A stretch of DNA of 64,000 bases, taken from Pseudisothecium myosuroides. Lineage: Eukaryota > Streptophyta > Bryopsida > Hypnales > Lembophyllaceae. The position numbers and the translations under genes were made by a program. The stretch's first letter is position 1; every line of letters starts with the position of its first letter. A model generated the notes under the pieces. That model ran no database searches and was not told the DNA's origin. It saw only the letters and a list, made by a program, of their open reading frames with translations. Below, one piece after another: positions 1-11,098 of this stretch. The DNA is taken from positions 13,082,001-13,146,000 of the forward strand of contig OX637293.1 in the NCBI GenBank assembly GCA_951799445.1, written 5' to 3'.

Positions 1-2637
1 ATCAGACTTCGTAAAATGTGCATTTGAATCGGAGCGGATGGTAAAACCAGCGTTTGCCAATAACGCTACAAAAGCCATTTCATTATCACTACTAACAGAA
101 TCTACATCTCCAACTGTCTGATGTGCTTTTTTGGCAACCTCTTCTTCAGATTCCAGATGAACCTAAAACAAGACATTTTAAAAAAATCAGTCAACGCCAA
201 GAAGTGAAGAGATTTTTCCAGAAACCCAGCGATTAAACAATTGATTCTTGACATATTTGCGTTCAAATACACAATTCAATTTGCCTTCAGGTTCTACCAT
301 ATGATCACCGTGGAAATACCTTGGCAACAGTCAGATCAGCCCCACTGCTGGTCAGGGTGGAGATCAATGCACGGAAATTTTCTGGGTTTGGAAGATAGTG
401 TCCACTATGTGCCTCCATAAGCTGTCAAAACAAAGTGAATAGAAAACTCCACTTAGTACAGACAAGAATTCCGAACAAATATGACCTACAATTCTCTCTG
501 ATCCAGCCGTGCTTTAAGTTCCCAAAGAAAAGGTACCTCCAGTACGCCGTGATTCACGAGGAGGCGCCCAGCTGCTGTAGCAACACCTCCAGCCAGGAAG
601 CTCGAATGCTGAAACCTGCCTTTCTTTTTCTGTTCACAGCAACATTTCCATAGATTGTATAACACTACTTACGGAGTCGGCGTTTGACAGATCTGACACT
701 TCCACAGCACAGAATCCTACTGCCAACCACTCTTAAATTCACTGAGAGGAAGCTTTAGCATAACGAGAAAAGATTACTAGAACTTCGTACAAGAACAAAA
801 AATCAGTTTACTCGAGAACAGTAATCAATCAGTTTCAAGAGCAATTGCGTCAACAAAGTAAGCAACATTGATAATACCTTCGCAACATAGAACTTTCTAG
901 AAGGACTCATGACGAATATCCATCGATCCCCCTTGGGAGTATGCACTGGTTTGTGAGTCAGTTTATACAGGAGCTTGCCATCTTCGATAATCACTTCGTA
1001 AGCTTCCCTCTCTTTCTGTCATAACAAAATTTCTGTCACTAAATAGGTCCGAGTAATAACCCGATGTATGATGTACGACCCTGCACATGATTTGGCAAAT
1101 AGCTTGACAGCGTCACTTTTTCAAGTCAAACATATCTCAGTATGAAAGTAACCTTCAGGTTTGCAAGAGTGTGAAGAATGAGATGCCAATACCGGGCTTA
1201 GATACACGACAAGTTCAGATTGTAATTTTGATCTTGGGCATTGCTCCAAATCGATATCCTTCCCTTCTCCTTGGTCCAACCTGCCACTTAAAGAATGTCG
1301 TAAGAAACTTAAGAATTATCCTCCTAAATTTAGACAGATCTCTTTATGCAACAATGTGTCATAAATGATACAATTCCATGCAATGCAAAGCACAAGCACC
1401 TCCTTTCAAAGTGGTACACCAACTTAACTCTCTCAGGGCAATCATGAAAGGATAACGTGATAACAGATTTTTGCGCAACAGGATGAGCGACAATTCGGGG
1501 CACATCTCCACACTGACCAGTAATAAAATGGCTCATAAGTTCGACTCTTGATCCAGATTTCATAGTAAAAGCGTAAATTATGTCCATAACGATGCTTAGG
1601 ATCGATCTGCATCGGCAAAGGCGAAATAAAGTAAATCTTCCATCCTCAATAAAAATCGTAGAAATGGACATTCTACCTTTGATAGCACAAATTTGAGTAT
1701 CTGGAGTAAAAGATTGACGCACCGCTTCCAACCAATGTTGCAGACCTAACTTCAGACCTTTTTCGTCTTTAGACAAGCCTCGGCCAACCTGCTCTAAAAT
1801 AATCACAACTGTCATATCCAAGCTCGCCACACCAATTGGACTCCAAAAGTAGTTTTTTGAAACCGAAATGAAAACTACATCACATAACCTAAGCCTTCTA
1901 GCTTTTGAAAATACAGAAAAATCAATACGATGACAATGCTGGCCGGATTTCTAGCAGATATCAGAAGTATTCAAATAGAGATGAGAAAACAACGAAGTGT
2001 ACGTGTAATCCAAAACAGATCGAGAGTAAAAGTTGGATTACCTTCGCAGCTTTTCTTTCCAAGCGAATCCAGCGTTCTCTAGGTGAGCAACTCTTTTTGT
2101 TTCGACCAAAGAACTCTTCCGTATTCTGCTGAAGAGCAGCTGATTCAACAAGATTCCACCTGCCAAAACCCAGACGTTGACCAAGATTGGATTCAACACC
2201 TCTTCACCAGGTAATATAATCTACCAAAAAAATTTGCAATGCTTATATTTACAAATGATCCGTTAATTAAAGCATGTCGTGATTCAAATTTCAAAAAATC
2301 AACCAGCAATGGAGAAAATTTGCCTAGAACATTGTCACCTAAATACCGCCAAGTCATAACGACACACCTAAATACCTTATAAGAACAAGCTAGGTGAACA
2401 TGCTTACCACCCAAACCTCTCTCCTATTGATGCGTTCGTAGAAGTATCTGCACCATCCGCGGCAGATGCCTCTTCGTCATTGCATCTAGATACGTCACAA
2501 CTAGAACTCGAGCTATTTAATACAGCTTGCAGCACCTCTGATGCCCCACCGTCGGGACTATTTTTAAGTGTCGAGACGAGCTTGATAGCTTCGCCTCCAT
2601 TCTCTTCTTCAACATTGCCATTCAAAAGACCTTTCAT
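1..2637 (-). CDS. IQM-family protein (IQ-motif/calmodulin-related), 3' end beyond window
   Basis: The exons I derive are 2408-2637, 2042-2159, 1723-1788, 1518-1606, 1193-1280, 878-1015, 537-629, 320-421 and 1-162 (running off the window). All junctions are GT-AG, every phase closes, and 362 residues are open. The product matches the plant IQM family in order: the double Trp (77-78), GRGLSKDEK (about 118-126), [17 protein letters not shown] (about 132-148), [12 protein letters not shown] (about 165-176), [17 protein letters not shown] (about 199-215), [15 protein letters not shown] (about 244-258) and [12 protein letters not shown] (about 279-290). IQM proteins are implicated in calmodulin binding and stress or development signalling; that role is family knowledge. 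The ATG at 2635-2637 has an in-frame TAA directly upstream. Oddly, the segment before the double Trp is an acidic, Ser-rich stretch with no IQ consensus, whereas classic IQM proteins carry one IQ motif there. An unseen upstream exon could supply it. The family call is firm; the first exon is less so. Confidence 0.9.
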
Positions 2638-3900
2638 CTTTTACCGTCAGCGCCGCTACATTCGAAACGCCTCAACTCAAATTGCAGAATTAAACACTTG
2701 TCCGTGGCTTCTGGTAGGAATACAACTACGTTAAAAAAGTTCACTACGAAGATCAAGTTCGGTTATCAAAATCAACGGCCTAAGTACAATAACCAGTCAA
2801 CAGCCAGCACTCGAACGAGTACATTGTAGGGACACCTAACCAAAATTAGCAGTCTAACTATCAACCACTAACTAATTAATCCCTTGAAAACTAACAAGTC
2901 AGGCCACCTGTCTCCGCAGCACATCGTATTCATCGAAAACAACAAAAGAATGCAATGAATAGAGCAGCGAATTGAACAACGTCGCCAACACCACGAAGAA
3001 CTCTAACTTAGCCCTTCGACACAATTAACATCCTAACAAGCGCGGAAACGCAATTAAACGTGCAGCCAATCAAGAAACACAGGCGCTCTGCATCTGACGC
3101 ACGCACGCACCAAATATCTTCCCCCGAAACCACGCAGAGAGCACTCACGACACAAAATCACCACCTACAACGACTCGGACATGCCCGGAGCCTCGCACTC
3201 CCACACACGTCAAGCACCTCCTTCTTCAACACAACACAGCGACACTCGTACGCATACAAGGCAGCTTCCTAGCTAGGCTTTACTTTTCTGTTCCAGCACC
3301 TCCTCATCAAACGCTCCACAAATCCCCGCACTAAGCTTAATCAAGAAGTTTAGGGCCGCGATCGTTTCCACCAAAGATGTACCGACCAGGAATTAAATTA
3401 ATTGCGTCGCATCGGACATCATTCATTCAGTACGTACTTAGAGTCCAAAGAACAAAGTTAGCTCCAATTGCGAGTTGCGTGCGACTCTATATACGTTACG
3501 ACGCAAGAGGAGGGAGGGGAGAGCTAGAGGAAGGCGTTGTGAAGCGGTCCCGGTCCCGGTGTCGGTGCCGGGAGCGTGGCAGGAGAAGAAGGCGAAGAAC
3601 GAAACTGGCGATGGAGAGAGTGCCAGGCTTCGCGTCAGTACGGCGGGCCACTTGGCGAGGGGTCGTGTAAGCTTACATGACGCGACATGGCGAATGCTGT
3701 GAAACTCCTTGCAAAGATGCATTCGGGGCTTCTGCCGGTGCATGCTAGCTGGGGGGAGAGTGGAAGGGCCTTCGAACAGAACAGACAGATTGGCGAGCAC
3801 CAGACGGGGACGAGGACGGGGACGGGGAACTTGGAGCTCGAAAGGGTGACGGTTTAGGTTTCACTTCAGTTGGTGTTAGGAAGGTGTGTCCAAAGGTGCA
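2638..3900 (-). promoter_or_regulatory. Upstream/5' region of the IQM gene
   Basis: This stretch is GC-richer than the surrounding repeats and has no recognisable protein gene; the ORFs on both strands at 3377-3800 are low-complexity Arg- or Ser-rich readings. A TATATA sequence at 3488-3493 is the only core-promoter-like motif. Two short G/C tandem tracts lie at 3545-3572 and 3803-3828. Assignment as promoter plus 5' UTR rests on position only. Confidence 0.35.
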
Positions 3901-4844
3901 TCAAAAATGGATTCATGGAATCCTTGCTTTTAGTAACTTATTAACACCAAATGTAAACACTCCGAAGGACATCGAGGACCAGCGGGGCTTTATTGGAACT
4001 GTAGAGCAACAGTGAAGCCCTCCGTGTCCTCCCACCCAAGGTGAATATTTGGAGGGAGATGGGTATAGTGGCTAACACCACTTGGAATCTAGTGACAAAA
4101 TGTCTATAAAAACAACCCTGAAGGACTGATAAATGTGCTATGAATGACTTCTTTTGAAGAAATTGTAGAAATGAAGAATGCATCTTTTTGTGTACTAATC
4201 CTTGAGAGCTTAGGAAAAAATGCCCAAAAATACGCCTGTTGTGGACACCGATAGAAATAAGAGGCTCACACAAACACAATATTGACATCTACGGAATTTG
4301 ACCGTAGGAATTTCGAGAGGGGTAGGGTTCGGAGGTGTGGTGAGAATCTCAGAAGGGTTGACTGTATGGATCAAAAGATTATAGCGATCAATGTGCCGTT
4401 GATTGGGGCGGTTTTAGAGAATTTTGGGTGGTCGGAGCACTTCGGAGCTTCTTCTCGACTAGAGGAAGTGCTGTATTTCAAAAGATTTTTTTTACAGGTG
4501 GTTGGGTCCCATTCTAAGCTTGCGGCGTGCCAAATTGGTATATTATCTTACACCTACAACTGTAATTGTAGGTGCGTTGAATTCGGTGTCCTCATAGGAA
4601 TTGAAGGAAAATGGAGTTTTCATGTCTTATGTCCCAATGCCACTAGCACCCACTTGGGTGTACCACCACCTCTGGCCTAATCGCCCACTACTTTTCATTA
4701 TTAGGATACTATCCTTCCCATCGGTATCCTTTTTTGACCGGTACTACTATGATCTGGGTGCAAATTGTCCAAAAATAAATTCTAGATCCCTTGATTTTCA
4801 CTTTTGGGGCACTCAAGGGTTAAGAAGAGAGAGAAAGAACTCTA
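3901..4844. other. Intergenic DNA, nothing recognised
   Basis: No conserved protein, RNA gene or clear terminal repeat was found. An open frame at 4282-4680 (+) resembles no family I know and has no coding character. A small hairpin (CACCTACAA / TTGTAGGTG) lies near 4551-4574. Confidence 0.4.
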
Positions 4845-5125
4845 AGGTGGCATGGGCACCTCCAAATGCACCATTGACCCTAAACTGCCATTGTCTGTCA
4901 CTCTATGTACACCGCCAAAATCAATTATGTACCTATTTGGAAGAAATGCTTTTAGAATCAAATTTTGTTCTTTCAAAAAATTTGCATACAATATCCAATT
5001 GTCACATTTTTTGGTGCAGTGGAACCTCCTTTCACTTGCCAATGAGAAAATATGAAAATTTAAATAGTCTAATAATAATAATTATGCACACTAGCAATTA
5101 GTGGCAGTTTGAGGGGTATCCACCT
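4845..5125. mobile_element. TA-flanked MITE, AGGTGG/AGGTAG family
   Basis: The element is 281 bp and is bounded by TA (4843-4844 and 5126-5127). Its ends are AGGTGG and CCACCT, and the right end reads GGGGTATCCACCT. Its interior is a diverged, reverse-oriented copy of the element at 39370-39639. Degenerate inverted ends with a TA target suggest a Tc1/mariner-type non-autonomous element. Confidence 0.6.
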
Positions 5126-5389
5126 TAAGAGAGGGTTGGGATGAATGAAGGGCCTATTTATATTGGATCTCACACATAATAACAAGTATTTATAGGAGTG
5201 AGACCTATACTACATACCTTGGTTATATTAAGGAGGAATTTTTTTATCGTTAATTATTATGGATATATTTTAGGTTATTAGGTTAGAATATAGGAAGCAA
5301 TCCATTCTTGACCGGACCCCCATTCTGGCAATATACGCTGTTTTATTTTCAATTAGGAGGAGATGAACAGTGATCAATTATGGTGCAAT

Positions 5390-5700
5390 TCCCGATGCAG
5401 TTATGGCGCACTATGATTGGCTACAAGTCTCTCAATATTGCAACCGGCCCTTGATTGACTTTATTTTCAGCCCATAGTTGAAAATAGCAAGCCCTATATT
5501 ACCAATATGGGAGGAATAGAATCTTCCGTTGAAAAATTCATAGTAAGTCTATTTTGAAAAATGAAAATCTGGAAAATTATGGAATCCTTCCAAACTATAT
5601 TTCTGCACATGGAAAAATTTCCCCAGTGAAGAAACTTGTCCTGAAGATACATGTAAATGCTTAAGTGATAAGAAATGGGTTGCCTCCCTTATGTTAGTTT
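5390..5700. repeat. Dispersed repeat, copy also at 36895-37150
   Basis: Matching landmarks in the same order in both copies are the stretches around 'catagttgaaaatag', 'aaaattcatagtaa', 'atccttccaaact' and the following 'aatgggt'. No termini or coding capacity are visible. It is probably an old transposon fragment. Confidence 0.45.
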
Positions 5701-6039
5701 AGTTTATTTGGAGTGTTGCAATTATATAATACAAGAGTAAGTGCATAGTGATTGGTTTTTGTTGAAAGATGCTGCAAGTGTTATAAGGATTGTTTATGAA
5801 GGTAGAAAAGGAATGTGTGAATGAGTTTTGGTGGGGTAGTGATCAAGGTGGGGGTTTAAGGGAGGATTGGCAAGATTGGGACCAATTGATTATTTTCTAA
5901 ATGTTGTTTATTGATAAGGATGTAAGTGGCATATTCGATGGCAATATTGTTACTTAATGTTAGAGTGCGTGGTTTTAATTGCAAATTTTGGAATGTAGAA
6001 TGTGTTGAATAGTGTGGAATGGGTAGCTATGTGATTAGT

Positions 6040-7010
6040 ATTTTGTGCTCAAATAATAAGTACTAGTAGGGGTTGAGTGTTTCAATCGTGCATTCAATGA
6101 TTGAGTTTGAAGTAGTGGTACTTCACCTATTTCAAATTAGCAGCTTATTGGGAGAAGCGACCATTGCAGTAGGTGAATTTGATAAATTGAAGGAAATGGT
6201 CTTTTGATGCTAGGAGAATGTGTGCATGCTAAAATAGCATTGTTTCTAAATAGAATATATCTAGGCAGAGTTCTGCATTACAACCACAATTCTCATACTC
6301 TGGACAAGTACAAGGGTTAAGAAAAAGTAGGTTGTAGTGGAATTGTCAAGAAAGTTGCCTGCGTTCATGAGTATGTAGCATCTTGATTGTGGATGCAAAA
6401 GGAATATTTTGCATATTTCTTATACAACTTTAATATGAAGTTAAATATGGAATGCTTTAGTAATGTGAAATTCTATAGAATAGAGGAAGACATGCAACCA
6501 AATGTTCATTTGATGTAATTACAAAGGCAACAAGTAATTGTAGAATATTGTGTGGGACAAAATAGGTGTAAGACTTATGTAAAAATTTGATAATAATTAA
6601 AAATAATGTTTATTTAAATTTGCAAGGTTACAACTAATCAATTGGAATATTTTACTTTTTTTGTCATGCAATTTTCAAAGTTGGATGAATTCTTCATTAA
6701 CTTCCAATCTCTACATTTCTTAAATTGAATTGGTTAAAATATTGAATTTATAAATTTAATGTGCGATGTAATCTATTGATTACTACTTATAAGGTATAAG
6801 AATTCAAATGATATCTATAATGCTTTATATATTTTGTACTTGTTGGTCTAAAGTGATCAAGGTTTTGATCTATTTGGTTGGATTTTTTATGCAAGTACAT
6901 AGAAGGTAGTGTAATGATCCAATCACTACCAACCTCTGTCATAAAGGTTTAAATGTGACTTCTTAAATTATTCAAAATTAAATTCTAAAAATTGAAGTGA
7001 AACAATAATT
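6040..7010 (+). repeat. Dispersed repeat of about 0.95 kb, direct copy at 21120-22085
   Basis: The two copies share collinear landmarks: 'gtactagtaggg', 'gcttattggaagaag/gggagaag', 'tttgataaattgaagg', 'aatgtgtgcatgc', 'catcttgattgtggatgc', 'gtaagacttgtgtaaaaat' and 'attacttcttataaggt'-like text. Divergence is substantial and there is no recognisable protein. The ends are not defined. Confidence 0.55.
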
Positions 7011-7479
7011 TTATACTTCCAAAGCAATATAAGTTCATCACAAACAATCCATTTCTTTATTAAATAAATAAATAAATTTTAAGACACATCATTCCTACAA
7101 GCATACATCACATTGAAAGAGTTCCACGCTTCCTTAATATCGGTGGAACACCCTACTCCTTGCCCTACTCTTAATTGTAGACAACTAAAGTCAATTGTCG
7201 TTTAGTTTAGCAAAGACAGATTTAACTTGAGAAACTATGGAACGTATTTTAGAAGAAGCTAAAGTCTTGGCAAGCTACCCAATCCTTCTTTTAATTATTG
7301 GTCGAGTTATTATGAAAGGATGAGGCATCTCCATCTATATGAGTCCAAGAATTTTAGACATCGCCTTTTCCACAATCTGTGTGCGGTTTAGGATTTTGGT
7401 ACTTCCTTGCCTCCATCTCTATTGTTCCAACACTCAACGCCATTGCATTAAATCTTTAGGTTTCAATGAGCAATCCAAA

Positions 7480-7701
7480 CACTACAAGAGAAAGGGGTGT
7501 TTTAAGTGAGTTTTTAAGTATAGTCCTAGACGTAAGATTATAAGTAATGACCTTTAAGGAGATTTTCAGCAAAATTTTACTAAAAACACATGTGTTTTTA
7601 GTAAAATTTTGCTGAAAATCTCCTTAAAGGTCATTACTTATAATCTTACGTCTAGGACTATACTTAAAAACTCACTTAAAACACCCCTTTCTCTTGTAGT
7701 G
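7480..7701. mobile_element. Perfect 222-bp palindrome, fold-back CACTA-type MITE
   Basis: Both 111-bp arms match base for base with no spacer (centre 7590/7591). The ends are CACTACAAGAGAAAGG and its complement, the CACTACAAG terminus typical of plant CACTA (EnSpm) transposons. A 3-bp AAA duplication flanks it (7477-7479 and 7702-7704), as expected for that superfamily. The lack of any arm divergence implies a recent insertion or gene conversion between the arms. Confidence 0.85.
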
Positions 7702-7767
7702 AAATCTTCCTACATAGATTCAAAGTGTTGATCACTGTCCGGCTCGTCTACTTGCATAGTTTGTAAT

Positions 7768-10498
7768 CATTAGAAGAAATCCGTTTTTTTTTTATGTCAG
7801 AGCAAAAACATGTGATGTCCAAGGCCGAACATACTATGTCCGGGAAGACATCAAAATGTTTGAGATGTAGGGCACGATTTCGGGGAGATTTCTGTAGATG
7901 TTTTAGATGATGTCAACAAATTACATTGAAAACAAGTGGGTGTTACACTGTTACCATAGATGCCAAGATTTTTGATGACATGGCTAAGAACACGGTGATG
8001 TCTTCGGGGGCGTCTGCAAAAACATTAATTGCCACGTCAGCTTCATTGACCAATTTTCACGGTGGGTAAGTTTAAAAAAATTACTTTGGTCTTGGATAAA
8101 AAGACTGACCAAGGTTAAAAAAAAAAGAGTACGGGCAGCCATCGGGCAAACTTCAAAAAAAAAAAGATGATGTGGCTGATGACGTGGCATGCCACGTGGA
8201 AATTGACTAACATAGCATCAAGTATTGATGACGTGGCATGCCACGTCAATAGAGAGGGCCTGTTTCTAATCATTTTCTTTGTTTTTGATGGAGATGTCTA
8301 CGTAGATGTAAAGACGTTGTCACAAACATTATATAAGACAGGAAAATGTCTTCTATAACGTCAGTGTAGACGTCACCACGTGAAATGAGACGTAATCACA
8401 GGAATCTCAATGTCTAAGGAGATGTCAATGGAGACATTTGAACGTTTTGAAAGACGCAATTTCAATGAAGATCTTGCACTGTTGCATTCCATTATAAATG
8501 ATGTGGTACCTTTTGCATTCTATTTGATTTTGTGGGAGTTTTGGTATTTGGAACCAGCAAAGGACGGTGTCTTCTTCCATGTCTGGTTGCTTATGACATG
8601 ACCAAGAGCCATTCTTTCGACAACATCAATGTCCACTACTTCCTAATTCAGTGTAATCCATACACAGCGACAAATAGAACAAATATACATAGTTGGTACT
8701 CCTCTCTTCTAGTTTCTTAGCACAAGACATCATCTCGGATGATTTTGGACAACAAATATGAATGTGGAATGGCACACATATGGCAAAAGACAAAAGGTTT
8801 GAACAAAGTAGACAGACCACTCTCACTGAATAAGGAATGCGATAAATGTACGGATTTTTGAATACTACTATTCACATACAAGACAAGACAATCTATATGT
8901 CCATTCAAAAATCATGCCTGCATTTTGTATAAGTGATCTTTAGCACAGCACCAACGTGCCAAACACGTCTTAGGTGACAGTGGTGAGCACAATTGCCTTC
9001 ATGATACCCTCCCCCTTTGATGACTGTTGAAAATACATTGGTACGTCTTGGCAGACACACATGTAGACCACACATTCTATCTTATTGACATCCGCCTAGA
9101 CGTCTACATGCAACCCTACTGAAACTTATAGTACTAGCAGACACTAATTTTTGTCCTTCGACACAACATTGTCGCCTAGTATGTCTATGAAGTCATCAAC
9201 ATTACCCCAAGGACGTCGAAGAGGGTCTGTCTCTTGTGCTAGTGGTTGCAAGCCAGCAAATTCTTTGTCGTTTACTAATTCCGCAGCTAAACTACATTTG
9301 GCATGACTTCAATTTCTCTGGGGTGAAATAGTGCAATGAACTATATTTGCATTGGTAGTGAGAAAATTTTGGATATAGCAATATCTTAGGCAATTGAGAA
9401 AATGATGCATACATTGAATAACATAAGCAACTCTAAACATGACAATGATGTCAAACACATGTCACACTCACCACCAGGCACCACTACCTTTGTCCCTCAA
9501 TGAATGTCTCAATGACACTAGTATTTTTCCAAAAGACATGGAAGTGGACAACCCACTTTGTCCTCATGACGTCCCGCTTGACATCCCACTGTACGTCTAC
9601 ATGCTCCCCCATAGTAATGTAATTCTTGCGTTTTATATATCCCATATGGTTTGTCTTTCCTCCTACCACCCCACTTGTATAAAAAGCCCATCTTCTCCCT
9701 TCTATATACTCACATCAAGTGGTTTATAAAGCCATGTGATATAATTGTCAAGTATGGTGTATTTTGTACGGCGTATTTTGTATGGTGTACTATGTATGAC
9801 ATGTTGTATTGGACATTATGAAATGCATGTGAATGTCATGTAAGAGATATGAGACTGTTCATATTAACATCATGCCGAATAGTGCATTTAGTCACATGAA
9901 TGTCTAACGTGACATCATTTTGTTCTCCTAAATCACACTAAACATTGCCAAGGGTATTTATGATGAAAAGTAGACGTCAACGTTGATGTCACAAGATATC
10001 TGGATGTCTAAGGTGACATCCCAAAATACATCTATAAAAATGTCTAGACGTCTGAGTTGACATCTCAGAAAACATGTAGATGTCTAACTTGATGTCTTCA
10101 AAGACAATATGAAAATTCTTAGATAACAAAAAATTATGTTGATGTGGCATGCCACGTCATCCTTGCTGGATGTCACGTCACTTTTCCCGCCGCCACATCA
10201 CGTGCCACCTTAGATGCCATATCATGGACGAGAATGGATGAAAAAAATCCTATGTGGCTATTCGTGGCCGCGTGGCGTTTAGGTGGCAGCCACATGGCGA
10301 CCTTTGAGGACCCCATTGACCAATGTTTTTTTGGATGTCTGGTCGAAAACACTTGGATGTCAAGCAAGATTTTCGATGTCTTTGGCACGTCTCAGACAAC
10401 GCAAAATTTTGGACGTCTATGCTGATGTTTCTTGACATCACACAAGACATCAGCATGCAGAATCTAGGGATAAAAAAAAACACGGGTTTCTTCTAGTG
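7768..10498. mobile_element. Non-autonomous CACTA (EnSpm) element, 2.73 kb
   Basis: The left end reads CATTAGAAGAAATCCG and the right end, complemented, CACTAGAAGAAACCCG. A 3-bp AAT duplication flanks it (7765-7767 and 10499-10501). The subterminal regions are dense in short GATGTC/GACGTC-type motifs in both orientations, as in CACTA elements whose transposase binds subterminal repeats. Internal open frames (for example 9439-9729 and 10144-10425) resemble no transposase, so movement would need a helper. The left terminal T instead of C at position 3 may already reduce activity. Confidence 0.8.
8178..8250. repeat. Palindromic ACGTGGCATGCCACGT motifs inside the CACTA element
   Basis: A perfect 20-bp palindrome, TGACGTGGCATGCCACGTCA, lies at 8229-8248. 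A near-identical copy is at about 8179-8198, and a third variant (GATGTGGCATGCCACGTCAT) at about 10141-10160 near the other end. Each half contains an ACGTGGC core. They look like protein-binding sites of the element. Confidence 0.65.
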
Positions 10499-10501
10499 AA
10501 T

Positions 10502-11098
10502 GTTGCCTTTGTAGTCTCCGTCGGGTCTGAATTACATTGCATTGACTATTTGCCTCCAACCTTGAACACAATGTTGTCACACCAATGCATGAGTCCAAAG
10601 CTAGAAGGTCTAGCAATGGCTAGCAATGGCTCAATCCCTTTTACAAGTAAACTTTGTAGCAAGATAGGAATGGCCTCTTTTGATTTGGCCTTCTTCTTCT
10701 TTCATTGGCACTTGCAAGTAATGCTCTAGATTCATTGTTGGCAGCAACGATAGATGGTTTCACTTGGAAGTTGAATTTTCTAGAGACTTATAGTGGCTCT
10801 AATCTAGTAATCTCTTCAAAGCACAAGGGATAATCCTTCTTGCCATTCATACATCAAAAACAAAAGAACTCATGCCCACAATTCTATACAATCAAATTTT
10901 AAGCTTTTGGCATTAACTAAATCCCAAAACATCCCCTTTATAGTACATATTAGTCAACATACACAATCAAATCCTTATGAATATATTGATGTTTACAATT
11001 ATAGCTATACGACTTGCCATCAGATAAACTTACTGCAGGGGGCTTTTGGTTACACGCATTGAAAAAATTGATTTTGCTTTGAGCACTTCTGCAGTTAG
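10502..11098. other. Intergenic DNA, nothing recognised
   Basis: AT-rich unique-looking sequence between the CACTA element and the TTAA element. No protein similarity and no terminal repeats were noticed. Confidence 0.4.

Noticed and set aside
1330..1830. Open frame of 166 codons on the minus strand
   Set aside because: It reads through two IQM exons and their intron; only the segments 1723-1788 and 1518-1606, in their proper phases, match the family.
2193..2414. Minus-strand open frame between IQM exons 1 and 2
   Set aside because: It lies in the intron; splicing 2408 to 2159 restores the conserved double Trp, so this frame is non-coding.
3438..3800. 120-codon minus-strand frame and overlapping plus-strand frames
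   Set aside because: Low-complexity Arg/Ser/Pro readings of GC-rich upstream DNA with no family similarity.
7768..10498. Transposase gene in the large CACTA element
   Set aside because: Internal frames are short and show no transposase motifs; the element is non-autonomous.
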